Below, piece by piece: positions 53,318 through 64,000 of a DNA stretch of 64,000 nucleotides. The notes under the pieces are model-generated. The model was not told the origin of the DNA. It saw only the letters and a program-made list of their open reading frames with translations, and did not search any database. The DNA is taken from positions 186,101-250,100 of the forward strand of contig NC_003074.8 of assembly GCF_000001735.4 (NCBI RefSeq), in the 5' to 3' direction. The number at the start of each line of letters is the position of its first letter. The first letter of the stretch is position 1. The stretch comes from Arabidopsis thaliana (taxonomy: Eukaryota; Streptophyta; Magnoliopsida; Brassicales; Brassicaceae). Made by a program: the position numbers and the translations under genes.

Positions 53318-55098
53318 ATGGATCCGAATTCCACGGTTTCCGGCGATGGTCAGGCGACGGCGGCGATAGAGCATCGGTCCTTCGCTCGGATCGGATTTCT
53401 CGGAAACCCGAGCGATGTATACTTCGGGCGAACCATATCATTGACCATCGGAAACTTCTGGGCATCCGTGAAGCTGGAGCCATCGGAGCATCTCGTAATC
53501 AAGCCTCATCCATTCCATGATCTCGTCCAGTTCACCTCTCTCGACCATCTCGTACGTTCTCTTTCCATTTCTTCTCATTCTCCTCTCTGGATCTCTATTT
53601 ATCCTCCAACATTGTTGTTATTCTCCTCTCTTTGTTTGGATGCATTTTCAATATTAATATTATGATTTCACTGAATTTCAGGCTCATCTTTTTTCATTAG
53701 ATTCCAAATCATTTGTTTATTAGTTTGAATTGTGTAAAACATTTTTCACGCTTCATGGCTCTAATTCTGAGATTTTGTGTAGCTGAATCGTTTGCAAAAT
53801 GAAGGATACTACGGTGGGGTAAGGTTGCTAATGGCGATATGTAAAGTATTCCGTAACTATTGCAAAGAGAATGACATTCAACTTCACCAAGCCAACTTCT
53901 CTCTTTCTTATGATACCAATATCCCTAGGCAGGTACTGATCATTTTCCTTCCCCTTTCTCTCTATGTTTTTTTCTTTTCTCTGCCACCAACGCTTATCTT
54001 TTCAACTTTGATGCTCCTTCCAGACAGGGCTTTCGGGTTCTAGTGCCATCGTATCCGCTGCCCTTAACTGCCTTCTCGACTTCTACAATGTCAGGCATTT
54101 GATCAAAGTACAAGTCCGCCCTAACATTGTTCTCAGTGCTGAGAAAGAACTTGGCATTGTTGCTGGTCTTCAGGACAGGGTTGCTCAGGTCTATGGTGGT
54201 CTTGTTCACATGGTCAGTGTCTCCCCTCCTATCTCATACATTGCCGTTGGTTCCATCGGTTTTATGACTTTTTATCATCTTCTTCACTTTGCAGGATTTT
54301 AGCAAGGAGCACATGGATAAATTGGGGCATGGGATTTACACTCCTATGGATATCAGTCTCCTCCCTCCTCTGCATCTCATCTATGCTGAGAATCCGAGCG
54401 ACTCAGGGAAGGTACTTACACTTATTCAATGATTCTGGTTTATGCATCAATCAAGTGAAATTCCTCAAAAAGCATTTATGACACTAGAACTCAGATCTTT
54501 GGGGCATAACTCAGTAGAATTTAGAAGTATCTCTCTGTTAGATGTTTCATAATATTAGCATTGCCTTCTAATGCAGGTACATAGTATGGTTCGGCAAAGA
54601 TGGTTAGACGGTGATGAGTTTATAATCTCATCAATGAAAGAAGTCGGAAGTCTAGCAGAAGAAGGTCGAACTGCATTACTCAACAAGGACCATTCCAAAC
54701 TTGTGGAACTCATGAACCTTAATTTCGACATTCGGAGGTAAATATAATTCCAGACAAAACTCGAACCTATACACAACTTAAGATTAAACTCCAAGCTCAC
54801 ATGATGTTGAAATAGATGGGAATACACACATATAATAGTGATGTCTTTTTTTCCCGATAGGCGGATGTTTGGGGATGAATGCTTAGGAGCAATGAACATA
54901 GAGATGGTGGAAGTAGCAAGGAGGGTTGGTGCAGCCTCAAAGTTCACTGGAAGTGGAGGAGCAGTGGTGGTTTTCTGCCCTGAAGGTCCATCTCAGGTGA
55001 AACTTCTGGAAGAAGAATGCAGGAAAGCGGGATTTACGCTTCAGCCGGTAAAAATTGCGCCTTCATGTTTGAATGATTCTGACATTCAGACCTTATGA
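53318..55098 (+). CDS. GLCAK1: Glucuronokinase 1 (GHMP kinase family)
   Basis: Six exons: 53318-53551, 53783-53932, 54024-54212, 54295-54411, 54577-54737, 54861-55098, giving 362 aa. The GHMP signature GLSGSSAIVSAALNC lies at about 130-144, the N-terminal ARIGFLGNPSDVYFG at about 24-38, and the C-terminal GAASKFTGSGGAVVVF motif 3 region is present. It phosphorylates D-glucuronate to glucuronate 1-phosphate, in the myo-inositol oxygenation route to UDP-glucuronate for cell walls. No targeting peptide, so cytosolic. The start at 53318 is chosen over an in-frame ATG at 53270 because of the TATA position. Locus by recall At3g01640. Confidence 0.94.
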
Positions 55099-56633
55099 AA
55101 GCCTTGATCAAGTCTTCTTATTCACACGATAGAGCCATTTTCCAGAGAAATAAACATGTGAGCTTTAATTGGGTGGTTGTTCTGTTTCTTTTTCTTGCCC
55201 ATTTTTGTTGTTTGTTCCTTGGCTTATACTAATATGTTTGTTTTGTTTCTTTTTCCACATTAAGGTCCAATTTTTTATATTATATTAAAAGAACTAAAGA
55301 ACAGATGATCAAAATTGAAGTAGTAATGATATTTATTTGCCATATTTGTGCTCTTTTTTGTTTTGTTGAAACTGTATATACAGAAGTTGGCAGATATAGT
55401 GTGGAGAAAAAAAAAGAAATATAGAATTCAGAGATCATTATTTGGCAGAAAATGAAGAGAAATCGTGCCAGACATGTTCAATTTCTAATCTATACTATTA
55501 CTAGTACCCTACTTGATGAAATCTGAACAAAACATGTGTGTGTTTCAGAATCACGAATTCGAATTGCTACTAGTGTTTTTTACAATCTTAATGGAAATAA
55601 AATGGTTATTTGATCGAGTAATAAATATTAAAATTTTGAAATCGGTCTGGACTTGGACTTGGACTTGGACATGGTGGGCCAATAATAAACAAATCCAACT
55701 AATCTTTTCCAGATTTCATGATTGAAACGTAAAGTGAAAGATTAAACAAGAGAAAAAAGGTTAGATAGCTTTCTGAACAAAAGGAGAGAATTTGGGGATA
55801 TAGATAGAATCCGCCATTTAAGATCCCTTCCCTTTGACCTGTTGAGTGTTGACAACCTGAAAAGAAACAAAAAAAGAAGAAGACCGCTTCATCTTCTCAA
55901 CACCACCTCTGTCTTATTGCTCTCTTTTCTTCTTCGTCGACTTCTCTCACACATACAAAAGGTTTGGGATTTTTTTTGGTAGAATCTTTTTAAGTTATCT
56001 ATCGAAATCAGTTTGATCTGTTTTGTTTTTCCCTCTTCTCTTCTGGGTTGTTGGTGAATAAATCTACTTTTCATCTTAATTAGGACAAATCTCTCTAATT
56101 AAAACGCCTCAGATTTTGTCTTCAGTTGTTTTGTTTTAAACCCTAAGTTACTTGTAAGTTAAATGAAATCTACAATTCTTAATTTCTTGTTTCCAAAATT
56201 GTGAAAAAATCCAAACATATATAGAATAGACACGTAACGGCTCAAAGTCGGTAATTGGAGGTAACGTGATTGAATCTTCTTCATCAATCATAAATCTTCT
56301 CTCTTAAGAATTAAGACGCCGCCTCATTACACCTGTTCCATAATCATCGTCAATATATTCATTCTGCAAAACTATTCTTCTTCTTCTTTCAAAGTCGTAA
56401 TTGCTCTCTCTCACCCCTAGGTTCTTAAGTCATACCCATTTTCAAGGACACCTTAGAAAGTTTCGAGTTTTCTATTAGGTAATTGCATGTTGAATCTGTT
56501 ACGTTCTTCTTGTGATTCCCCTTTTTTCTGGCCCAAAGAGGATAAGATTCTAAAAATCTGAATCTTTGTATGCAGGTGTATTGATCTTGAAGCCTTAAAG
56601 TTTGTGTCTTTTTGTTAATTTGAATAAAGTTTG
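55099..56633. other. GLCAK1 3' end and RGLG1 promoter/leader
   Basis: A (GGACTT)n short repeat lies at 55648-55671. Pyrimidine-rich leader sequence starts at about 55890. An inferred RGLG1 5' UTR intron runs from about 55962 (AAAAG|GTTTGG) to 56575 (TTGTATGCAG). Nothing coding. Confidence 0.55.
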
Positions 56634-58962
56634 ATGGGAGGAGGGAATTCCAAAGAAGAGTCGTCATCACCATCTTCATCATCATGGGCTTCTCATCAAA
56701 GTTATCCTCAATATGGACCTGATAGCTACAACTATCCTCCTCCACCCACTTATGCTCCCGCTCCATCTCCTGCTCCTGCTCCTGCTCCGGTGCCTGCTCC
56801 ATCTCCGGCTTCCAGTTATGGCCCTCAGTATAGTCAAGAGGGTTATGCATCACAGCCTAATAATCCTCCACCACCCACTTATGCTCCCGCTCCATCTCCG
56901 GCTTCCAGTTATGGCCATCAGTATAGTCAAGAGGGCTATGCATCAGCAGCATCACAGCCTAATTATCCTCCACCTCCTTCACAGAGTCAAGTTGCTGACA
57001 GGAAGAAATTTGATCGGAGGTATTCCAAAATATCGGATAACTACTCTTCTTTACTGCAGGTTAGTTTAAGACAATGCATATGCTATACACTTGGATTTTC
57101 CCCTCAAAGGTTCTTTGGAAACTGAATCTAGCATGTGTCTGAATTGATTCCAGGTGTCCGAGGCTCTAGGCCGTGCAGGTCTTGAATCTTCTAATCTAAT
57201 CGTTGGTATTGATTTCACCAAGAGCAATGAATGGACAGGTTTGTTATATTATTCTTATTCTTACGTTTTGAATGTAAAGGAGAAGCCAAACTAATTGGTT
57301 TTGGTACTGCAGGGGCCAAGTCCTTCAATAGGAAAAGCTTGCATCACTTGAGCAATACCCCGAATCCATACGAGCAAGCAATTACTATCATTGGAAGAAC
57401 CTTAGCCGCCTTTGACGAGGATAACTTAATTCCTTGTTATGGTTTTGGAGACGGTATGCACTGTTTTCTCTCTTCTCGATTCTCATAAGAATGTATATCA
57501 ATCGGATCATCATTGACTTGCTTTCATCTCTTTGCAGCATCAACTCATGATCAAGACGTGTTTAGTTTCTATCCAGAGGGAAGATTCTGTAATGGATTTG
57601 AGGAAGTATTGGCTCGTTATAGAGAAATTGTACCTCAGCTTAAGCTCGCAGGTTTATTTCCTGCTCTGACCTGCACTGGCCAATTCTATATCTCCTTGTG
57701 AAACGCAAGTTATAAACTTAAAACTGTGTTTTTTTTTCCTGCGAACTTATGTATTTCAGGACCAACTTCTTTTGCCCCGATCATTGAAATGGCAATGACA
57801 GTGGTTGAGCAGAGTAGTGGCCAATATCATGTGTTAGTGATTATAGCTGATGGCCAGGTACTGATTAATATTTTGACTGCCTAAGCTGTGTATGATCTTC
57901 TGGTTTTGTGTCTAGGGATATCAAAGTGGACCCATTTTGTTGTTTCAGGTCACAAGAAGTGTCGATACCGAACACGGGCGGCTAAGTCCGCAAGAACAGA
58001 AGACAGTAGATGCAATTGTGAAAGCAAGGTGCGAATATTTCAATCTTTTGACTAATGTTTCTTCCATTTTAAAGTTCTTTACTTTGAGTGTAATGTTATA
58101 AAGTGTTATGGTATGTAATCAGTTTCATCCTCTCTATTACAGTACCCTTCCTTTGTCAATAGTCTTAGTTGGGGTCGGGGATGGACCATGGGACATGATG
58201 CAGGAATTTGATGATAACATACCTGCCCGAGCTTTCGATAACTTCCAGGTAAGCTTCTTTTTTTCATATCATGACATTGAAGATTGCTTCTTTTCTTCAG
58301 TTTGGAACCATTTTTCTAACATGTTTGCTCTGTTTCTAGTTTGTGAACTTCACAGAGATCATGTCAAAGAACAAAGACCAGTCTCGGAAGGAGACAGAGT
58401 TTGCGCTGTCTGCTCTCATGGAGATCCCTCCACAGTACAAAGCAACGATAGAGCTTAACCTTTTAGGGTAAGGGACCCAAATCAAAACTCTGATAGGTGT
58501 AGCTGCGAGAAACTGCTATATTGTTAAACAAAATGCTCACCTTTCTCTTTCCCTTACATTTTTGCAGGGTAAGAAATGGAAATATCCCACAGAGAATCCC
58601 ACTTCCGCCACCGGTGCAGAGTGGATCATCATTCTCTAGTTCCCGGATACCGAATTTTGAACCGAGTGTACCTCCTTATCCATTTGAGAGCAAGCAAATG
58701 AGTAGTGCAGACGATATTCAGGTAATTAGTAGAAACTTAGGAATCTGTTTGAAATGTTAAGTGAAATAAGAGCTTTGGAACTTTTTGTTGTTAAACTCGT
58801 TTGTGTTATTTTCCCCTTGAACAGCTATGTCCGATATGTCTGAGCAACCCGAAAAACATGGCGTTTGGTTGTGGCCATCAGACTTGTTGTGAATGCGGAC
58901 CAGATCTTAAAGTGTGTCCTATTTGTCGTGCGCCGATCCAGACCAGAATCAAGCTTTACTAA
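56634..58962 (+). CDS. RGLG1: RING E3 ubiquitin ligase RGLG1 (copine/vWA domain)
   Basis: Ten exons: 56634-57059, 57154-57238, 57313-57453, 57538-57651, 57760-57857, 57949-58028, 58143-58248, 58340-58467, 58568-58721, 58825-58962, giving 489 aa. The start MGGGNS is a classic myristoylation site (Gly2), matching plasma-membrane attachment. A Pro/Tyr/Ser-rich region (about 20-125) contains an internal duplication. A copine-type vWA domain follows (about 150-400, ESSNLIVGIDFTKSNEWTG; VLVIIADGQVT). The C-terminal RING is C446-P-I-C449 ... FGCGHQTCCECG ... CPICRAPI. Family knowledge: RGLG1 and RGLG2 make K63-linked ubiquitin chains and act in auxin, drought and ABA signalling. Locus by recall At3g01650. 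Confidence 0.95.
56742..56972 (+). repeat. In-frame two-copy repeat in RGLG1 exon 1
   Basis: Unit one (56742-56870) and unit two (56871-56972) both begin CCACCCACTTATGCTCCCGC and both encode PPTYAPAPSP...SPASSYG-QYSQEGYAS. Unit one carries extra Pro-Ala pairs (PAPAPAPVPAPS) and unit two an extra AAS. They differ by codon-level gains and losses only. Confidence 0.85.
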
Positions 58963-59431
58963 CAACACCATTGACATGCAGCTTTGACCAGCCCAAATCC
59001 CATTTCTTCCAGAGATTTTCAGATCTTTCTGTAGAAAATTAAAGTGTTCTTTTGTTCTTTGATTGAATTCCTAAACTTTATCTTGTTCATAAAATTTCTT
59101 TGATTGGATTGTAAGAATTATGTATTTGTCTGTTGGCTTTCTTTGATTTTTCAAGATTCGATTAAACCAAAGTTGATTGCTTAAACACTTTAATTTTGAT
59201 TTGTTTTGTCGACATAAGCAATGAGAAATAAATGGATGAATAGCCCAATAGAAGCCCATTAGCCTGAAATTGGGCTACAAGCAAACATACCAAATAAATA
59301 GTAGGGAAGAGCAGAAATAATCACACCACTCATCAGTTATCCATTCCTTTCTTTTTACATAAATTTTGTCACTTTTTCTACAAACGATTCTTCGCTTCTG
59401 TGAAATTTGATAAAGCGAAAGTTTTTTTCTT
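58963..59431. other. Spacer and promoter of the methyltransferase gene
   Basis: 3' UTR of RGLG1 then a short promoter with AGCCCAATAGAAGCCCATTAG...TTGGGCT (59240-59275), three site II-type motifs, fitting a housekeeping gene. Nothing coding. Confidence 0.6.
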
Positions 59432-60332
59432 ATGGATTCTCTTCGATTCAACCTCCAACAATCTCCATTTCAATTGAAACCTAGAATTCTCCGACCAAGA
59501 ATCACCAACATATCAAACCGAATCGATGAAACCGATCCTCGACCATCATCCTCGGCCGGTAGGATCCAAAGGTTAGTACTTAACAACGAAGGTCGGACCA
59601 AACTAAACGCCGATCCTGACCGTGAATTCTATTCATATCCACGGTTCGTGAACCACGTAGATGATAGTTTCATATCCTCCTTAACCGAACTATACAGAAA
59701 CCGGTTGAGACCCGGTTCGACTGTACTTGACTTGATGAGCTCATGGGTCAGCCATCTTCCAGAAGAAGTGAAGTACGAGAAAGTAGTAGGGCATGGTCTT
59801 AACGCACAGGAGCTTGCTCGTAACCCTAGACTCGATTACTTCTTCGTCAAGGATCTTAATGAAGATCAGAAGTTCGAGTTCGAAGACAAGTATTTCGACG
59901 CTGTTTTGTGTTCTGTTGGTGTACAGTATCTACAACAACCCGAAAAGGTACGTTACCGTAAACCAAAACCGATTTCGGTTATGTCAAGAAGATTCCTAAA
60001 CCGGGTCTTTATTATATAAACCGCAGGTGTTTGCAGAAGTGTATAGAGTGTTGAAACCGGGAGGAGTGTTGATAGTGAGTTTTAGCAACCGGATGTTTTA
60101 TGAGAAAGCAATTAGGGTTTGGCGTGATGGAACCGAATACAGTCGGATCCAATTGGTGGTTCAGTACTTTCAGTCTATTGAAGGGTTTACTCAGCCGGAG
60201 ATCATCCGGCAACAGCCTGGAGCTCAGATATCGGTTTTGACTCGGCTTATGGGTTTTATCGGTTTAGCTTCTACGCCCGATCCTTTTAATGCTGTCATTG
60301 CTTATAAAAATTTCAAACCTATTTATGAGTAA
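59432..60332 (+). CDS. S-adenosylmethionine-dependent methyltransferase-like protein
   Basis: Two exons: 59432-59947 and 60027-60332, giving 273 aa. Residues 1-55 are rich in Arg, Ser and Gln with few acids, like a chloroplast or mitochondrial transit peptide. The core has GSTVLDLMSSWVSHLP (motif I region, SAM-binding-like but without the usual GxGxG), KYFDAVLCSVGVQYLQQPEKVFAEVYRVLKPGGVLIVSFSNRMF (motifs II-III of class I methyltransferases). The LDLMSSW(V/I)SHLP form is seen in plant and bacterial proteins of unknown substrate. Catalysis is inferred only. Locus by recall At3g01660. Confidence 0.88.
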
Positions 60333-61187
60333 CACGCACATAAAAAAAAGTGTATAAGAATTGGATGGGAAGTTTTTGAAGAAAAGGAAAAAACCTCTCA
60401 ACCAAGTCCAGCTGGAGAAACTTACAATACAAATTTTTAAAAAGTGGAGAATGAAATTACAGATTTCAATCAAATTGGAAGAACCTGTATTACACAAGAA
60501 ATAATTGACAGAAAGATTACACACTTTGGAAAATATAATTAATATATAGTTTTCAATTAGCATGCATTGTATGTGATTCGTTTTGTTCGAAGATTCATGG
60601 ACAATATCCAAGCAAGGTAGCCTTGTCCCTCTTCAAACGAGTATCACGAGTTGCTTACTTTATGGTTTAGATTCTATAATAACAGTATATATATTAGAAG
60701 GAAGTCTTTTATATTAAAACAAAAATCCATTGTATATGTACACTATCTATGTTCCATGCATGTGTCTTCTTAAATAGCTATGAAGTCCCTTATTTTACTA
60801 TGTACATACTAAATTTAGTTATGTTTATCAGGATAACTCGTTGTACCATCAGTATATAAACTTTGAAATATTAAATGTTTCTCACTACTAGTATTAGACT
60901 GTTGCAGTTGCGTTAGAGACGTTTCATATTTAGAAATAATATTATCCAAGACCTGAAATTCTTATTATTATGAAAATTATGAAATATCGATAAGGGAAAA
61001 ACTGTATGGAAGTGTAAAAGACACCAAAACAGATATTGAACCAAAGGTGAAGCAAAGAAGTTGATTCAAAGTTGCCACTTTATTTAACCTTTTGCACCAG
61101 TATATATACACACACATGGATACTAACCCAATCATTCATCACAACACATCAGATCCTTCACCATATATTTCTCTCAACCTCGCCAAT
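60333..61187. other. Spacer and SEOA promoter
   Basis: AT-rich, with nothing coding until 61188. TATATATA at 61101-61108 is the likely TATA box, placing the transcript start near 61135, downstream of the in-frame ATG at 61116. Confidence 0.55.
61101..61108 (+). promoter_or_regulatory. Candidate TATA box of SEOA
   Basis: TATATATA about 80 bases before the ATG at 61188. It helps decide between the two in-frame ATGs (61116 or 61188) in favour of the second. Confidence 0.45.
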
Positions 61188-64000
61188 ATGGCCCAACGCT
61201 TTCAATTGAACTCACAAACCCTCCCAACGGCCGACCCTCTCAAAAGGGTCTCCCTTATTCCAAGATCCGCCGAGCAGAGGCTGGCTGATAACGCAGGCGA
61301 GAGGCGTCCTTTAGCACCGAGATCTCACGAAGACAACCCCTTTGGGGGTCATACTGATGATCACCATGTTGCTGCTCCTGCGGACCATAATAAGGTGATG
61401 GATCATAATAGCGAGAATCTCGGTTCCATTGTCCCTAAGACTGCACATTACCCTCATCCATCTGAGGAAATCCTTGATGCTAATATCCGACATTCGATGG
61501 TTCCGAAATCATTGGGTCCCAATTCGCTCGGTGGAAGATTTGGTCCGGGAAAGAAACAAGCTTTCCATAGAAATGGCAGACCCATGTTTTCACTTTCTGA
61601 TGACCGAGTCATGGCTGATAGAGTCTTGAAGACTCACAGTCCAGACATGATCTTCTTTGATGTCACATCACTTCTCTCCGTTGTTAATGACATCTTCAAG
61701 TCTCATGTCCCATCCATTGACTCCTCTGCTCCTAAGGTTTAGTTTACTTGTGCAACAATTAATCCCCATTTCAAATACTGATTTTTACAAGCGTATTAAA
61801 TTTAAAACTTTTTGCAGCCATCACTCGTCTTCAAGGACTACGCTGATCATACCTCCTTTGAAACTTTTGCGGATCTCATTGATCAAATCTCTTGCGAGGT
61901 ATATATGAAGCTTTCTTGTTTTAAGTAACGTTTGAGTCAGTATCTAAGTATCAATGTCTCTGACACAGATCGACTGCAAGTGTCTCCATGGCGGTGAGTC
62001 TCACGGTATGATGACATCAGGGCTTCATTTGGATAGTCGCAACACGACGACGTTCTCTGTTCTGTCTTTGGTCTCCAAATACCGTTGGGATGCTAAGCTA
62101 GTCCTTGTCCTATCTGCTTTGGCCGTGAAATACGGCGTTTTTCTCCTCCTCGCGGAGACACACGCAACAAATCAGCTCACAAAATCTCTGGCTCTCATCA
62201 AACAGCTCCCTAGCATCTTCTCCCGGCAGAACGCTCTACACCAGCGTCTCGACAAGACCCGAATTCTGATGCAAGACATGGTTGATCTCACCACTACCAT
62301 CATCGATATCTATCAACTCCCGCCAAACCACATCACAGCCGCGTTTACCGACCATATCCCCACTGCGGTTTACTGGATTGTTCGCTGTGTTTTGATATGT
62401 GTTTCTCACATCAGTGGCGCCAGTGGTTTCAAGCAGGAGTAAGTTGTTTTTCTTTCTGATTTCTAGGGTTTCAAGTAGGAGTAAGTTGAGTATGTGCTTC
62501 TCATCTATGTTTTCAGTCAAATCATGTCGTTTATGGAAGTTTCGGAGATACATGAGAATAGCGAAAGGCTTAGGAAGATCAATGCTTACTTGTTAGAACA
62601 ATTCAAGAAGAGTAAAATGACCATCGGTAACTACGACGTCGTTTTAAGCTCTCTCTCTGTTTCTATATATTTAAGAGTATTTTTATTCCTCTGTTCTCAA
62701 GCTCTGTTTTTTTTACTCTGTTACAGAGGAAGGTATAATCGAAGAAGAGTATCAAGAACTCATCCAGACGTTCACTACTATCATTCACGTCGACGTTGTT
62801 CCTCCTCTACTTCGTCTTCTCAGACCCATTGATTTTCTTTACCACGGAGCTGGTGTTTCAAAGAGACGCGTAAAACCTCCTTATATCTCTGCATCTGTAT
62901 ATGTCTCTTGTCAGTGACTGATCTGTTTTCAAACATTAACCAGGTCGGGATCAACGTGCTCACCCAAAAGCACGTTCTGCTTCTGATATCAGACCTAGAA
63001 AACATCGAAAAAGAGCTCTACATCCTGGAATCGCTCTACACAGAAGCATGGCAGCAGTCATTCGAGATTCTTTGGGTTCCAGTTCAAGATTTCTGGACAG
63101 AAGCTGACGATGCCAAGTTCGAGGCCCTTCACATGAACATGAGGTGGTACGTTCTTGGAGAGCCTCGGAAATTAAGACGAGCCGCGATAAGGTTTGTGAG
63201 GGAATGGTGGGGTTTCAAGAACAGGCCTATACTCGTTGCACTTGATCCCAAAGGTCAAGTTATGTCAACCAACGCCTTTCCTATGGTCTGGATCTGGCAA
63301 CCCTTTGCTCACCCTTTTACCACCGCAAGGGAACGTGATCTATGGAGCGAACAGGAGTGGAATCTTGAGTTCTTGATTGATGGCACTGATCCTCATTCCT
63401 TAAACCAGGTTTCTTGATTGAATAAAAAAACAGAGTACTAATAAATTTTTCTTTCTCTTGTGTTACACGTAACCTGAAAATCTGTGTGTGTTTCAAATGT
63501 TTTTTATCAGCTTGTTGATGGAAAATACATATGTCTCTACGGAGGAGAAGATATGCAATGGATCAAAAACTTCACGAGTCTCTGGCGTAATGTAGCGAAG
63601 GCCGCAAACATTCAACTTGAGATGGTTTATGTCGGGAAAAGAAACCCTAAGAATGGAATCCAGCCGATAATCAACACAATCCGGGAGGAAAATCTCAGCC
63701 ATACTTTGCCGGACTTGTTCCAGATCTGGTTTTTCTGGACCAGGGTCGAGAGCATGTGGGAATCGAAGCAGAGGATGCTGAAAGCCCACGGAATCAAGGG
63801 GAGAGAAGGGTTTAAAGAAGAGGAAAAGGACCTTGTTCTGCAAGAAGTGGTTGCTATGTTAGGTTATGGAGGAGAAGGAGATGGATGGGGACTGGTGAGT
63901 AAAGCATCGGACATGATGGTTCGAGCCAAAGGGAACTTGTTTTCTAGGGGTTTGGCTGAATTTAACGAATGGGAAGTCAACATCCCCACAAAGGGTTTTC
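61188..64000 (+). CDS. SEOA: Sieve element occlusion protein SEOA / SEOR2 (3' end cut by the window)
   Basis: Seven exons seen: 61188-61736, 61818-61898, 61969-62438, 62517-62626, 62727-62869, 62944-63408, 63511-64000 (open at the edge). About 770 residues are present; I estimate roughly 50 more follow. An Arg/His-rich N-terminus precedes the SEO N-terminal domain (MADRVLKTHSPD...SLLSVVNDIF), the central thioredoxin-like fold (HVLLLISDLENIEKELYILESLY...FEILWVPVQDFWTEADDAKFEAL) and the SEO C-terminal domain (GKYICLYGGEDMQWIKNFTSLWRNVAKAANIQLEMVYVGKRNP). Family knowledge: SEOR proteins build the filamentous P-protein of phloem sieve elements. The paralogue SEOB normally follows downstream, outside this window. 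Locus by recall At3g01670. An ATG at 61116 would add 24 residues. Confidence 0.93.
62425..62488 (+). repeat. Duplicated exon end and splice donor in SEOA
   Basis: GGTTTCAAGCAGGAGTAAG (62425-62443, continuing to 62446) and GGTTTCAAGTAGGAGTAAG (62467-62485, continuing to 62488) are 22-base copies with one difference, 42 bases apart. The first spans the real exon end (62438) and donor; the second lies in the intron and offers a decoy donor. Confidence 0.8.

Noticed and set aside
56713-57069. 118-codon plus-strand frame inside RGLG1 exon 1
   Set aside because: Same kind of shadow from the Pro-rich duplicated region.
61116-61187. Upstream in-frame ATG for SEOA
   Set aside because: Sits only 8 bases after TATATATA, so it is probably not transcribed; kept as an alternative.

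Overview
The window is nuclear plant DNA: intron-rich genes with GT...AG introns, AT-rich spacers, plant-only families and many chloroplast-targeted proteins. Protein by protein I recognise the top arm of Arabidopsis thaliana chromosome 3. From memory the loci run from At3g01480 to At3g01670; these identifiers are recall, not a database lookup. I rebuilt 22 protein-coding genes by joining exons at splice sites and checking that the reading phase closes. The last gene is cut by the right edge. I saw no tRNA, rRNA, CRISPR array or intact transposon.

Left part (1-16618): a 2.4 kb promoter or spacer, then CYP38 (+, thylakoid-lumen immunophilin for photosystem II assembly), CBC1 (-, Raf-like kinase of stomatal opening), CA1 (-, chloroplast beta-carbonic anhydrase with two alternative C-termini), LSF1 (-, starch-degradation scaffold) and a small DUF1645-like gene (-). 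CA1, CBC1, CYP38 and LSF1 all serve leaf CO2 and light physiology, but the genes are independent and there is no operon logic.

Middle (16619-37428): a 4.7 kb gene-poor stretch that probably holds the promoter and a 1.67 kb leader intron of a small Cys-rich protein gene (+). It is followed by a universal stress protein (+), MYB57 (-), the DEAD-box helicase DRH1/RH14 (-), the plastid phosphoenolpyruvate translocator PPT2 (-), the DUF1421 prion-like protein FLOE3 (+) and a seed oleosin (-).

Right part (37429-64000): an intronless PPR gene (-), a hexose-6-phosphate epimerase-like gene (+), NAC044 (+, DNA-damage response), CDC48C (+), a GT17 glycosyltransferase (-), a nodulin-like MFS transporter (+), GLCAK1 glucuronokinase (+), RGLG1 E3 ligase (+), a methyltransferase-like gene (+) and the sieve-element-occlusion gene SEOA (+, partial).

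I found no unknown multi-gene system. The best second-look items are regulatory or structural: a GC-richer, hairpin-containing block with a strong cryptic 3' splice site inside a DRH1 intron (possible poison exon); an RY/G-box cluster inside the oleosin intron; a SOG1-type CTT(N)7AAG site upstream of NAC044; paired G-boxes and W-boxes in the gene-poor stretch; and a duplicated splice donor in SEOA.
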